Assembly: GCF_900129775.1 (NCBI RefSeq)
Contig: NZ_FQWV01000008.1
Coordinates: 62,001-126,000, forward strand
DNA from: Halobaculum gomorrense
GTDB lineage: Archaea; Halobacteriota; Halobacteria; Halobacteriales; Haloferacaceae
DNA: 64,000 nucleotides
Direction of reading: 5' to 3'
The translations under genes were made by a program, and so were the position numbers. The notes under the pieces are model-generated. The model did not search any database. It was not told where the DNA came from and saw nothing but the letters and a program-made list of their open reading frames with translations. This document shows, in pieces, positions 34,558 to 42,624 of the stretch (its first letter is position 1; the number at the start of each line of letters is the position of its first letter).

Positions 34558-36076
34558 GCCCGCGTCCGCCGACGGCGACGACCGCGCCCGCGACGCGTCC
34601 GCCGACGCTGCCACCGCCGAATCGGGCGGAGACGAGCCGCTGCTCGAGGTTCGCGGCCTGCGGAAGTACTACTACGAGAACGACTCGCTGTTCGACCGGC
34701 TGCTCGGTCGCGAGCCGACCAGCGTGAAGGCCGTCGACGGGGTCGATCTCGAAGTGTACCCCGGAGAGACCCTCGGCGTCGTGGGCGAGTCCGGCTGCGG
34801 AAAGTCCACGACCGGCGAGACGCTCCTCCGGCTGCGCGAGGCGACCGACGGCACCGTCCGCTTCGACGGCGAGGACGTCATGGAGCTATCCGACGACGAA
34901 CTGACGCGCTTCCGCAAGCGCGCGGGCATCGTCTTTCAGGATCCGTTCTCCAGCCTCGACCCGCGCATGACCGTCGGCGACATCGTGAGCGAGGGGCTGA
35001 AGATCCACAACCTGCCCGAGGAGTCGCCCGCTGACGGCCGCTCCAAGCGCGAGTGGCGGCGCGACCGGGCGAGAGAACTGCTCGAACGCGTCGGGCTCTC
35101 GGCCGACCAGATCGACCGCTACCCCCACGAGTTCTCGGGGGGCCAGCGACAGCGCGTCGGCATCGCCCGGGCGCTCGCGCTCGACCCCGAGTTCATCGTC
35201 CTCGACGAACCGGTCTCGGCGCTGGACGTGAGCGTCCAGGCACAGATCCTGAACCTGCTTGAGGACCTCCAAGGGGAGTTCGGGCTGACGTACCTGTTCA
35301 TCGCCCACGATCTCTCGGTCGTGCGTCACATCTGCGACCGCGTCGCCGTAATGTACCTCGGCGAGGTGGTCGAGACCGGCCCGACCGACGACATCTTCGA
35401 GTCGCCGAAACACCCCTACACCGAGGCGCTGCTGGAGTCGGTCCCGCGCGCGTCCGTGGAGGAGCAGGGTCGGCGAGTCGACGCGCTCTCGGGCGACGTG
35501 CCCTCACCGCGTAACCCGCCGTCGGGCTGTCACTTCCGAACGCGGTGTCCAAAGGTGATCCAGCCGGCGACCGTCGACATCCCGCAAGAGCAGTACCGCG
35601 GCGTGATGAACCTCCGCGACCGTCTCGAACGCCAGGGGTTCACCGCCGAGTCCGTCTGGGAGACGCTCGAAAGCGAGCGCGACACCGTCGCGTTCAAAGA
35701 GGCGCTGCGCGAGGAGTTCGACCTCGCCGGCCTGTCGGGCGCGACGATGGACACCGTCGAGGACGCTCTCGAGATCCTTGCGAACGGTCGCGAAGAGGAG
35801 GCCGCGGACCGACTGCGGGACGCGTTCGCCTCCCCGTGCGAGGAGGAGGAGCCGGTCCTGACCGGCGGCGAACACGCCGCCGCCTGTCACCTCTTCGCCG
35901 ACGAGGAGTACGACCGCGACCTCGACCCCGACGAGGTCGGGAACGCGATGGGCGGAGTCGCCGGGGTCGAGATGGCCGGCGAACCGTCGCCGGACGGTGA
36001 CACGGCCGCCGCGGGCGACTCGGCCGACGCGACTGATTCAGCGGAGTCCGACGATGCGGACGGCGGCGCGCGGTAG
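34550..36076 (+). CDS. dppF: Peptide ABC transporter ATP-binding protein 2 (DppF-like) with enlarged C-terminal domain
   Basis: A 508-residue ABC ATPase, the last gene of the peptide operon. Walker A GESGCGKST (about 79-87), signature FSGGQRQRVGIARAL (about 205), Walker B FIVLDEPVSALD (about 226) and switch His263 are intact. The C-terminal oligopeptide domain is split: SGCHFRTRCPK (Cys327, Cys333) is separated from SPC...AACHLF (Cys430, Cys446) by roughly 85 extra residues predicted helical (340-425), where the family normally has about 15. The protein ends with a 50-residue acidic tail. The usual partner is DppD; both are needed for transport. Confidence 0.92.
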   Translation: MSEPASADGDDRARDASADAATAESGGDEPLLEVRGLRKYYYENDSLFDRLLGREPTSVKAVDGVDLEVYPGETLGVVGESGCGKSTTGETLLRLREATDGTVRFDGEDVMELSDDELTRFRKRAGIVFQDPFSSLDPRMTVGDIVSEGLKIHNLPEESPADGRSKREWRRDRARELLERVGLSADQIDRYPHEFSGGQRQRVGIARALALDPEFIVLDEPVSALDVSVQAQILNLLEDLQGEFGLTYLFIAHDLSVVRHICDRVAVMYLGEVVETGPTDDIFESPKHPYTEALLESVPRASVEEQGRRVDALSGDVPSPRNPPSGCHFRTRCPKVIQPATVDIPQEQYRGVMNLRDRLERQGFTAESVWETLESERDTVAFKEALREEFDLAGLSGATMDTVEDALEILANGREEEAADRLRDAFASPCEEEEPVLTGGEHAAACHLFADEEYDRDLDPDEVGNAMGGVAGVEMAGEPSPDGDTAAAGDSADATDSAESDDADGGAR

Positions 36077-36391
36077 TAGCCGCCTCGCTGTCCGCGCCGC
36101 CCGCGCCGCCCGTGTCGGCGGCGCCAGCAGCGTTAGGGGCGTCGTCTGCCGGTGGCCGCGGATGGTGTGCGTCTCCGAACAAGAGCGTGGAGACGCGGTC
36201 TCGCTCCGGTCGACCGCAGACCGGCACTCACGCGTGGTTATCAACAGAGTACTGCGGTCGATTCCCGACGCGACGGCGCCAGTACCTCGACGCCGGACTG
36301 CAGTCGGCGCCGATCCACCTGGATCGACGCCGATTCGATCGGACGATCGCCGCGCGCACTCCTGTTCAAATAAACCGGCTTAGAAGGTTCT
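36077..36391. other. Intergenic stretch without a recognisable gene
   Basis: Between the last peptide-transporter gene and an AT-rich patch I find no protein with a conserved look, no RNA gene and no strong repeat. Short open frames here have shadow-like composition. Base composition falls from normal to AT-rich toward 36370. Confidence 0.6.
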
Positions 36392-36494
36392 ATAAACTGT
36401 TTTGAGCGATTTAAACTATTTGTAAAACGTCCGAGGTCTCTGATCGGCGACGGTGAACGGTCCGAATCCTCCCGAATGCTCTTCATACTATATG
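36392..36494 (+). promoter_or_regulatory. AT-rich regulatory region before a small membrane protein gene
   Basis: A low-GC patch containing two similar 12-mers, ATAAACTGTTTT (36392-36403) and TTAAACTATTTG (36411-36422), 19 bases apart, and further on TACTATAT (36487-36494), a TATA-like box about 30 bases before ATG 36524. The paired 12-mers may be binding sites or a second promoter. Confidence 0.4.
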
Positions 36495-36523
36495 TGGTCG
36501 GGAGTGTATCGGTACGATGTGCG

Positions 36524-36805
36524 ATGACCCCCTCCAGCCCCCTTCCATCGGTCGCGAACCTCCGCAAGGCGGTTCCGACCTCGACTGGTCTGAAAGACGC
36601 TCTTACCGGGTTCGCCGACATCAATCGAACGGCCGCAGTCGAGCCGATCCGGGCACTCGCGTTCTACGCGGCGATCGTCCTCCCGCTCGTGTACCTGCCG
36701 TTGATCGCGAACGGCATCACGGCGGAGCGGCTCACCATAATCGCCGGGCTCCTGCTCGCGAACGCCGCGGCGCTGGTCCTCGGTCACGGCCACGGCTCTC
36801 GGTAA
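36524..36805 (+). CDS. Small two-helix membrane protein of unknown function
   Basis: A 93-residue protein: about 40 polar residues (MTPSSPLPSVANLRKAVPTS) then two hydrophobic helices (ALAFYAAIVLPLVYLPLIAN and LTIIAGLLLANAAALVLGHG) ending in a short His/Gly tail. It is not a family I recognise. The ATG at 36524 is chosen because a TATA-like box lies 30 bases upstream; an in-frame ATG at 36476 would begin before that box. It lies alone between the peptide transporter operon and tRNA-Val, both far enough away to be separate. Confidence 0.6.
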   Translation: MTPSSPLPSVANLRKAVPTSTGLKDALTGFADINRTAAVEPIRALAFYAAIVLPLVYLPLIANGITAERLTIIAGLLLANAAALVLGHGHGSR

Positions 36806-36957
36806 GCGGTCGCTCGGCGATTCCCCACCGCTCGTTCTCTCTGACTCACGCGGCTGTCCCGATGTCAACGGCGGAGTCGACCGACGGGGTGCCCTGACAC
36901 AAGCTGGATGTGGTGGTAGACGCGACTACTTCGAGCGGTTCGTCGGTAACGAAGAAG

Positions 36958-37032
36958 TGGGTTGGGGCGGATTTGAACCGCCGGCCTCCTCCATGTCAAG
37001 GAGGTGTCATAACCGGACTAGACTACCAACCC
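36958..37032 (-). tRNA. tRNA-Val (anticodon GAC)
   Basis: On the minus strand the acceptor arms GGGTTGG and CCAACCC pair perfectly. The anticodon stem CCTCC/GGAGG encloses loop TTGACAT with anticodon GAC (reads GUC/GUU). The T arm GGCGG-TTCAAAT-CCGCC is perfect and the discriminator base is A. No intron is present and CCA is not encoded, as usual in haloarchaea. Confidence 0.97.
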
Positions 37033-37068
37033 GACCGGGCTCTCTCTGCATTCATCGATTTTGGAAGG

Positions 37069-37079
37069 ATATAATTAAG
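37069..37079 (-). promoter_or_regulatory. TATA box of tRNA-Val
   Basis: Plus-strand ATATAATTAAG, i.e. CTTAATTATAT on the coding strand, lies about 37-47 bases before the mature 5' end at 37032. It is the only strongly AT-rich element there and fits a promoter with a short 5' leader removed by RNase P. Confidence 0.6.
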
Positions 37080-37127
37080 ACTTCCGAAAGCCCCTGGTTC
37101 CGAGGCGCCGTCCCACGTTTTCGCGAG

Positions 37128-37403
37128 TCATCCGCCGCTGACCGGTGGGAAGAGCGCGAGTTCGTCGTCTTCGTCGACGGGGGTGGCGAGTCCCTCGCCC
37201 TCGCGGATGTCGCGGCCGTTGCGGAGGAGGTTGATGTGGCCACGGAGGTCGCCGTCGTCGTCGAGGACGCGTGCCGCCAGCGCGGGGTGAGCATCGAGCA
37301 GCGCGTCGAGCGCCTCACCGACCGTGGCGGCGTCCGCGGCGTCGACCTCGGGCTCCGACTCTCCCGTGGCCTCCGCGAGGTCGGCGAACAGCTTCCAGTT
37401 CAT
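37128..37403 (-). CDS. samp1: Ubiquitin-like small archaeal modifier protein SAMP1
   Basis: A 91-residue beta-grasp protein of the MoaD/ThiS/ubiquitin type ending in the diglycine VSGG. It aligns with Haloferax SAMP1 from the start (MNWKLFADLAEATG) through GHINLLRNGRDI to the LALFPPVSGG end, as I recall that protein. After adenylation of the C-terminal glycine by the E1-like UbaA, SAMPs are joined to lysines of target proteins and also serve as sulfur carrier in molybdopterin synthesis. It is monocistronic, convergent with nothing, and lies 95 bases upstream of tRNA-Val on the same strand. Confidence 0.92.
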   Translation of the reverse strand: MNWKLFADLAEATGESEPEVDAADAATVGEALDALLDAHPALAARVLDDDGDLRGHINLLRNGRDIREGEGLATPVDEDDELALFPPVSGG

Positions 37404-37467
37404 GTCTCACCGTCGCCCTCGGGCGGGCAAGAGCGTTGCGCTGACGGCGGTCACCGAGCGGACCGGG

Positions 37468-38676
37468 TCACGGTCCAGCGGCCGCCGCTCGGCGCTCGAT
37501 CTCACGGATCTGTTCCGGACGGGCGACCAGATACAGCGTTTCGCCCGGCGACAGCGTCCGTCCACGCGGCGGGATCGGCTCCACGTCGCCGGCGGCGGTC
37601 TCGACGGCGACGACGGCACCGGACACGGATTCGACGCTCTCCCCGTCGAGGTCGCTTTCGGCCTCGACGCGAACGGCGCCCATCGTCTCGTCTGCCGCAC
37701 GGAGCACCGATGCGAACTCCCGGTCGGCGCGCGGACTCGCGGGCAGGGTGAGCAGGTGGTACCGCTCTGCGGCGTCGAATCGGTCGGCGTCGGATGCATC
37801 GACCGCCAGCGTCACCACGTCACCGGTGCTCGCTCTGAGCTCAGCGGTTGCGACGCGCTCGGCGGCGGGCGACTCGGAACCGGCCGTCGGCACGTCCCCT
37901 TCGGGACGGCGCCACACCTGCACCACGTCGCCGGGGCCGGCGCCGTTTGGGGGGTCGGCGCGAACGGCGACGGCGCATGCGCTCGGGTCGAGCGTCGGGC
38001 CGATCCCCGCGACGCGTCTGCCGACGCCGAGGTGGGTCACCTGGTAGCCGTCGAACTCGGCGTCGACGTGACCGACATCGTACTCGGCTTTCAGTCGGCC
38101 GATGAACTCGTCGCGAAGCGCGTCGGTCGAGAGCGTCCGGGGAAATAGCAGGGTCTCGCCGGCGAGGCGATCTTTCGTCGCGTCATCCACCGGGTCGTAG
38201 CCGTCGATATCCGCAATCTCCGCGGGCAGCGTGAGCGGTCGGATCCGACCGATCGTTCGCACGAAGCGACTGACCTCCCCCTCGACCGTGTCGCCGCCCG
38301 TAATGGCCGTCACGCTGGTCGCGAACCGGTCGCCAGCGTCTCGACCGGGTGTCGCCGCGCCGGCGGCGACGAGGAGACTGACGACGTTTCGAACCACCGT
38401 CATCGGGGCGAACGGATCCGAAGCGATGGCGCCGCCGACGGGGATGACCGTAGCGAACAAGCCGACAGTGTTGAGGTAGACGGCGACGACCGCCGTTCCC
38501 AAGAGCGTGGTCAGCCCGCGGGGAACCGCCTCGGCGACGTACCACCGGTAGGCGGCGGCGCCGACGGACGCGACGAGAAACGACGCGATCGCGAACCCGA
38601 CCAACCGGGGCGCGTTCAACTGCGCGAGCCCCTCCACGGTCGACTGCAACGGGAACGGGTCGGCGTGCGGTCTCAC
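37468..38676 (-). CDS. Membrane protein with TrkA-C (RCK_C) domains, second of a pair
   Basis: A 402-residue protein. Two to three helices near the N terminus (about residues 25-110) are followed by soluble parts. The C-terminal 200 residues contain two RCK_C-like modules: one near 255-330 ending in an ERYHLLTLPASP strand and one near 340-395 (PRGRTLSPGETLYLVARPE is the typical closing strand). RCK_C domains bind small ligands and gate potassium or anion transporters. No pore or selectivity filter is visible in it, so it may be a regulator. It overlaps the upstream gene of the same type by four bases (ATGA at 38673). Confidence 0.78.
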   Translation of the reverse strand: MRPHADPFPLQSTVEGLAQLNAPRLVGFAIASFLVASVGAAAYRWYVAEAVPRGLTTLLGTAVVAVYLNTVGLFATVIPVGGAIASDPFAPMTVVRNVVSLLVAAGAATPGRDAGDRFATSVTAITGGDTVEGEVSRFVRTIGRIRPLTLPAEIADIDGYDPVDDATKDRLAGETLLFPRTLSTDALRDEFIGRLKAEYDVGHVDAEFDGYQVTHLGVGRRVAGIGPTLDPSACAVAVRADPPNGAGPGDVVQVWRRPEGDVPTAGSESPAAERVATAELRASTGDVVTLAVDASDADRFDAAERYHLLTLPASPRADREFASVLRAADETMGAVRVEAESDLDGESVESVSGAVVAVETAAGDVEPIPPRGRTLSPGETLYLVARPEQIREIERRAAAAGP

Positions 38677-39926
38677 GCCCCCACCTCCCGCTCGAACCGG
38701 TCGAGGTCCCGACGCGTCCCGACGACGATGAGGTCCGTCCCGGCCGTGGGCGTCGTCTCGCCGCCGGGAGCCAGCCGCCAGCCGCCGCCGTCGCTGACTG
38801 CGAGCACGGCGACGCCGTACGTCTCGCGGACCGCAACGGACCGGAGGCTCGCTCCGTCGAGCGGGCCGCCGGCCCGGACCGAGAGCCGTCGGAAGCGCTT
38901 CCCCGCACGACGAAGCAGCGAGAGTACCTCGAACTCGCGGCGCGTCCCGCGCGAGCGAACAACCACCCGCGACGCGTCGGCGCCGAGCAGTCGCATCGCA
39001 TCCTCGCGGTCGACGGCGACCGTGAGTCGCCCGTCGCCGCCGGCGGTCGTGGGCGACGCGGGCGGGGATCCGGGGTCGTTCTCGCCCCCGTCGGTCGCGG
39101 CCGGCAGCGCCGTCGGCGCCACCGCCTCGGAGTCGGTCGCCTTGCCGTCGGTGCGCGCGGCGACGACCGTGCCGTCGACGGGGGCGGCGTCACCGTCGGC
39201 CGCGACGACGGCGACCTCGTCGCCGCGGGCCAGCCCCGTCGGGAGCAGCGCGCGGACCGAGACCGCTCGCTTCCCGTCCGGGACGCGCTTGGACACGCCC
39301 GCGAGCGGCGGCGCGGCGGCGACGCTGGCGCGGCCGCGCTCGTCGAGGCGAACGGACACCTCCGCGAGGTCGTGAGCCGAGCGGAGTCGATCCGCGACCG
39401 CCGCCTCCAGGTCCGCCAGCGGGAGGTCGGCGTCGAAGTCGTCCTCGAAGGCGCGGATCTCGGCGCGCAGGTCCGACGGTAACGGGGGGTACCCCTCGAT
39501 GTCGGCCACGTCGCCGACGATGGAAACGTGAACGCGCCCCCGACCGCTGGCGAGGTCGACCACCTCGGCCGAGAGCGTCCGCTCGGTGAGGCGAGCCAGC
39601 GAGAGCCGCTTCGGGAGCGATGCGCCCATCGCGTCGCCCTTCGCGTGGGCGTACAGCGAGATCATCAAGATCACGATGATCGCGACGAGCAGCGCCGTCC
39701 CGTTCGCGGCGTCTCGGATCGTCTGGTCGTTGAGCGCGAGGAGGCCGCCGTTGACCCCCGCGATCGCCAGCGAGAGGACGACGACACCGAATCCGGGAAT
39801 GGAGACGCCGGTGACGTACTTGAACGTGAACCCGAGCGTCCACGCGACGAGCGCGGGGACGAGCCCGGTGAGCAGGCCCAGGTATAGCCCGAGCAACACC
39901 TGTACCGGGAGCGAAGAAGCGACCAT
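38673..39926 (-). CDS. Membrane protein with TrkA-C (RCK_C) domains, first of a pair
   Basis: A 417-residue protein with three N-terminal helices (about 7-30, 40-62 and 70-90) and a soluble part with two TrkA-C-like regions: VKR VPDGKRAVSVRALLPTGLARGDEV near 190-220 and the C-terminal GTDLIVVGTRRDLDRFEREVG strand pair. It is a paralogue-like partner of the next gene. ATG at 39926 is chosen because a TATA-like ATTTGTGG lies about 26 bases upstream; the frame extends much further back but only into the repeat-bearing promoter. Divergent from it is a potassium channel gene, so a role in ion homeostasis is likely. Confidence 0.78.
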   Translation of the reverse strand: MVASSLPVQVLLGLYLGLLTGLVPALVAWTLGFTFKYVTGVSIPGFGVVVLSLAIAGVNGGLLALNDQTIRDAANGTALLVAIIVILMISLYAHAKGDAMGASLPKRLSLARLTERTLSAEVVDLASGRGRVHVSIVGDVADIEGYPPLPSDLRAEIRAFEDDFDADLPLADLEAAVADRLRSAHDLAEVSVRLDERGRASVAAAPPLAGVSKRVPDGKRAVSVRALLPTGLARGDEVAVVAADGDAAPVDGTVVAARTDGKATDSEAVAPTALPAATDGGENDPGSPPASPTTAGGDGRLTVAVDREDAMRLLGADASRVVVRSRGTRREFEVLSLLRRAGKRFRRLSVRAGGPLDGASLRSVAVRETYGVAVLAVSDGGGWRLAPGGETTPTAGTDLIVVGTRRDLDRFEREVGA

Positions 39927-39954
39927 ACGACGCGCAGACGGGCGGGCCACAAAT

Positions 39955-40006
39955 TCGTATCGGGAATCGCGCCCCCTCGATCTCGTATCGGGAATCGCGC
40001 CCCCTC
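39955..40006. repeat. 24-bp direct repeats in the TrkA-C promoter
   Basis: The same 24 bases, beginning TCGTATCGGGAATCGC and ending GCCCCCTC, occur at 39955-39978 and 39983-40006 (28-base period). They sit directly upstream of the TATA-like element of the TrkA-C operon (starts at 39926) and about 150 bases from the divergent channel gene. They look like tandem regulator-binding sites. Confidence 0.7.
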
Positions 40007-40152
40007 CGTCCGGGCCGACGATCGAGGCGAGTCTGGGGCGACGAGCGGCATGGGCCGAGACGGCGACCGAGGCGCCGTGTCTGGTCCGGCGGCGCGACCC
40101 CCAGGGGTGACGTGTCGCACTGTTTATCCCGTTCGGCGGGAGATGTCGGGTG

Positions 40153-41334
40153 ATGGCAGGGTTGCGAGCGCGGATCGGCGGTCGAGTCGCGGTGTTGCTC
40201 GTCGGCGTCGCCGCGCTGGTGTCGATCGTCACGGGGATCACCCGTATCGTCGCGCCCCCCAGGAACCGGCTGCCGTTCGTCGCGCTGTTGCCCGAGGAGG
40301 CGACGGTCCTCGCGGGGTTCACCGGCGCCATCACCGGGTTCCTCCTGCTGGTCGCGGCCTACGGGCTGCGCCAGCGACTCCGAGCCGGGTGGTACGCCGC
40401 GCTCGTGTTGCTCCCGCTGACGGCGCTGCAGGGGCTCGTCGGCTCAACGACCATCGGCCTCCTGCTCGCGCTGGTGTCGGTCGTCGCGATGCTCGCGCTC
40501 GCGCTCGACCGGGCCCCCTTCTCCGAGGAGATCGACCTCACGCCGACACAGTGGGCCGCCATCGCCGGGCTTATCGGTGCGTTGGGCTACTCGACGGCCG
40601 GCGCGTACGCGCTCAACGACCAGTTCACGAACCTGGATTCGATCACCGACGCGGTGTACTTCTCGATCGTCACGGCCTCCACCGTCGGATACGGGGACGT
40701 GACCCCGACATCGGCGCTGGCGAAGTGGTTCGCCATGTCGGCGCTCGTGGTCAACGTCGCCGCCTTCGCGGTCGCGCTCGGGGTCCTGTTCACCCCCATG
40801 ATCGAAGCCCGCCTCACAACCGCCCTCGGACGCATGACTGACTCAGATATCGACCTGCTCGCCGATCACGTCCTCGTGCTCGGTTACGGCGAACTCACGG
40901 AACCGCTCATCGACGAACTGCTCGAAGCCGGCGTGCCGTTTCTCGTCGTCACGCCGGAGGAGGCCCGCGCGCGGATGCTCAACGAGCGAGACGGGGTTCG
41001 CGTGTTCACCGCCGACCCCTCCGACGAGAAACCGCTCGAACGCGCGAACGTTACGCGCGCACGCGCCGTGGTCGCGGCGACGAACAACGACGCCGAGGAC
41101 GCGCTTGCGATCCTCACCGCCCGCCAGCTCAACCCCGACGTGACGATCGTCGCAGCCGCGACCGAGCGCGAGAACATGAACAAGCTGAAGCGCGCCGGCG
41201 CCGACACCGTCATCTCGCCCGCGACGATCGGCGGGCACCTCCTCGTCGAATCCGCGCTGGGAGGTGAGGACTCGGAGGTGGTCGCGCGGCGGCTGCTCGA
41301 CGAGACCGACGACGACGACGACTCTGCCACATGA
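40153..41334 (+). CDS. Potassium channel with TrkA-N (RCK) domain
   Basis: A 393-residue protein. Four N-terminal helices (about residues 12-120) precede an ion-channel pore module: outer helix, selectivity filter TASTVGYGDVTP (about 178-189) and inner helix. The soluble part is a TrkA-N Rossmann domain (DHVLVLGYGELTEPLIDELL) with ERENMNKLKRAGADTVISP typical of its end. There is no RCK_C domain; two separate RCK_C proteins are encoded divergently. The start is ATG 40153; a GTG one codon earlier is possible. It should be a ligand-gated potassium channel of the cytoplasmic membrane. Confidence 0.9.
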   Translation: MAGLRARIGGRVAVLLVGVAALVSIVTGITRIVAPPRNRLPFVALLPEEATVLAGFTGAITGFLLLVAAYGLRQRLRAGWYAALVLLPLTALQGLVGSTTIGLLLALVSVVAMLALALDRAPFSEEIDLTPTQWAAIAGLIGALGYSTAGAYALNDQFTNLDSITDAVYFSIVTASTVGYGDVTPTSALAKWFAMSALVVNVAAFAVALGVLFTPMIEARLTTALGRMTDSDIDLLADHVLVLGYGELTEPLIDELLEAGVPFLVVTPEEARARMLNERDGVRVFTADPSDEKPLERANVTRARAVVAATNNDAEDALAILTARQLNPDVTIVAAATERENMNKLKRAGADTVISPATIGGHLLVESALGGEDSEVVARRLLDETDDDDDSAT

Positions 41335-41361
41335 CGGCCGAGACGGCGATCGCGCGGCCGG

Positions 41362-42081
41362 TCAGTGCGCCGCGAGCGCCGCAGTGATCTCCTCGACGAG
41401 CCTCGCGTCGTCCGTCCAGAAGCCGGTGTAGCCGTCGGCCGTCTCCTCGGCGACGAGACCGGATGACTGCCCTCCCTCGCCGCCATCGAACGTCACCACC
41501 CAGTAGCGTCCGATTTCGTCCCGTTCGGGCGCGTCGGCGCCGACCGCGTGATAGGTGACCCCCGGAAGCTCCGGCGGCTCCCAGTCGTCGACGCCGTGGA
41601 CGTGGATGTCGAGGTCAGTCTCTGTCGCGAGGTGGCAGTACACCGGCAGCTGCGACTCGAACGTCGACAGCGTCTGGAAGCTAGCGTGGAGCGTCCCGTT
41701 GCCGGCGCGGTAGGCCCGGTCTTCGATCTCCTGGCTCACCGCGAGCAGCGGTCGCCGGCGCAGCGCCGTGAACACGGTCCGGTCGAGCAGGTCGAAGACG
41801 GCGCGGTAGCCGGCAGCCGTCTCCTCTCGGTGACCGAGGTCAGCGGTCGAGGGGTCCACCAGCACCTCCAACTCGTCCACGCCGATCACGCCCGCGAACT
41901 CGCCGTCCGTCTCGACGAGCACGAACGGCTCCGGGCCGTTCGCGGGGATCGGCTGCACGTCGAACGCGACGCCGTGACGCTCGAACAGCCCCTCGATCTC
42001 CGTCGGCTCTTCCGTTCGAAAGACCGTGATCGCGTGATAACGGCGTTCGATCGACGCGAGCAACGAGTCAAGCGCGGTCAC
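41362..42081 (-). CDS. DICT-domain sensory protein
   Basis: A 239-residue soluble protein that I match, from memory, to the DICT sensory domain family, found with signalling domains in many prokaryotes. Typical parts are MTALDSLLASIERRYHAITV at the start, SQEIEDRAYRAGNGTLHASF in the middle, and the YCHLATE segment. The ligand is unknown. Its ATG overlaps the stop of the preceding winged-helix gene by four bases (42078-42081), so sensor and DNA-binding protein are co-translated and probably act together. Confidence 0.72.
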   Translation of the reverse strand: MTALDSLLASIERRYHAITVFRTEEPTEIEGLFERHGVAFDVQPIPANGPEPFVLVETDGEFAGVIGVDELEVLVDPSTADLGHREETAAGYRAVFDLLDRTVFTALRRRPLLAVSQEIEDRAYRAGNGTLHASFQTLSTFESQLPVYCHLATETDLDIHVHGVDDWEPPELPGVTYHAVGADAPERDEIGRYWVVTFDGGEGGQSSGLVAEETADGYTGFWTDDARLVEEITAALAAH

Positions 42082-42470
42082 TGTTGCACGGACTGCACGT
42101 CAGCGACGCTCCGCTCGATCACCGTCGCGACCGCGGGGTCGACCGCAGTCGCGCTCACGGCCCCCTCCGTCGGGTCGTACTCGATCAGATTCAGTTCCGC
42201 CAACCGGGGGAGATGGACGTGCGTGAGCGCGATACGCGTCCGAACGTGCTCGTTCGGCGATACGGCCGACCCCGAGTCCGCGGCCTCCCAGCCGGACAGC
42301 AGCGTCGCCAGCTCGTCGACCGACCTCGAGCCGGCGTCCGCGTCCAACAAGAGGTGTAGCAACCGCCGCCGCGGTTTCGACGCGAACGCTCGATAGAGCT
42401 CGTCGTCCGCCAGCGTCACGCGTTCGCCTGCCTGTCCCTCCCCGCGCTGGTCGGTCCCCTTGTTCGCCAT
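42078..42470 (-). CDS. Winged-helix regulator (DUF7344-like)
   Basis: A 130-residue probable DNA-binding protein. The pattern DDELYRAFASKPRRRLLHLL begins a winged-helix domain, continued by a helix pair ending VHLPRLAELNLIEYDPTEG, the typical wing of haloarchaeal ArsR-like/DUF7344 proteins. A basic or acidic tail follows without other domains. It is the first gene of a two-gene operon with the DICT protein. A perfect 14-base palindrome lies 41 bases upstream and may be its own operator. Confidence 0.75.
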   Translation of the reverse strand: MANKGTDQRGEGQAGERVTLADDELYRAFASKPRRRLLHLLLDADAGSRSVDELATLLSGWEAADSGSAVSPNEHVRTRIALTHVHLPRLAELNLIEYDPTEGAVSATAVDPAVATVIERSVADVQSVQQ

Positions 42471-42510
42471 GTTGGTGTAAGTATTGCCGCCAATCCGACA
42501 AAGCGTCTTC

Positions 42511-42524
42511 GACAGATATCTGTC
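42511..42524. promoter_or_regulatory. Perfect 14-bp palindrome upstream of the winged-helix/DICT operon
   Basis: GACAGATATCTGTC reads the same on both strands. It lies 41 bases before ATG 42470, just upstream of a weak TATA-like CTTTGTCGG on the minus strand, a usual place for an archaeal activator or an autoregulatory operator. Confidence 0.55.
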
Positions 42525-42624
42525 ACTATCTCGATCCGCCCCAACGGACGGGATGCCCGTCAGTCGGTATCCCGACGAACCGCCCGACTGCGGTCCGATT
42601 GGACCGCCGATCTCGGGCGATCTC

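Noticed and set aside
36152-36373. Small open frame after the peptide ABC operon
   Set aside because: No conserved pattern, Arg/Ser-rich composition typical of shadow frames and no promoter-like element at a fitting distance.
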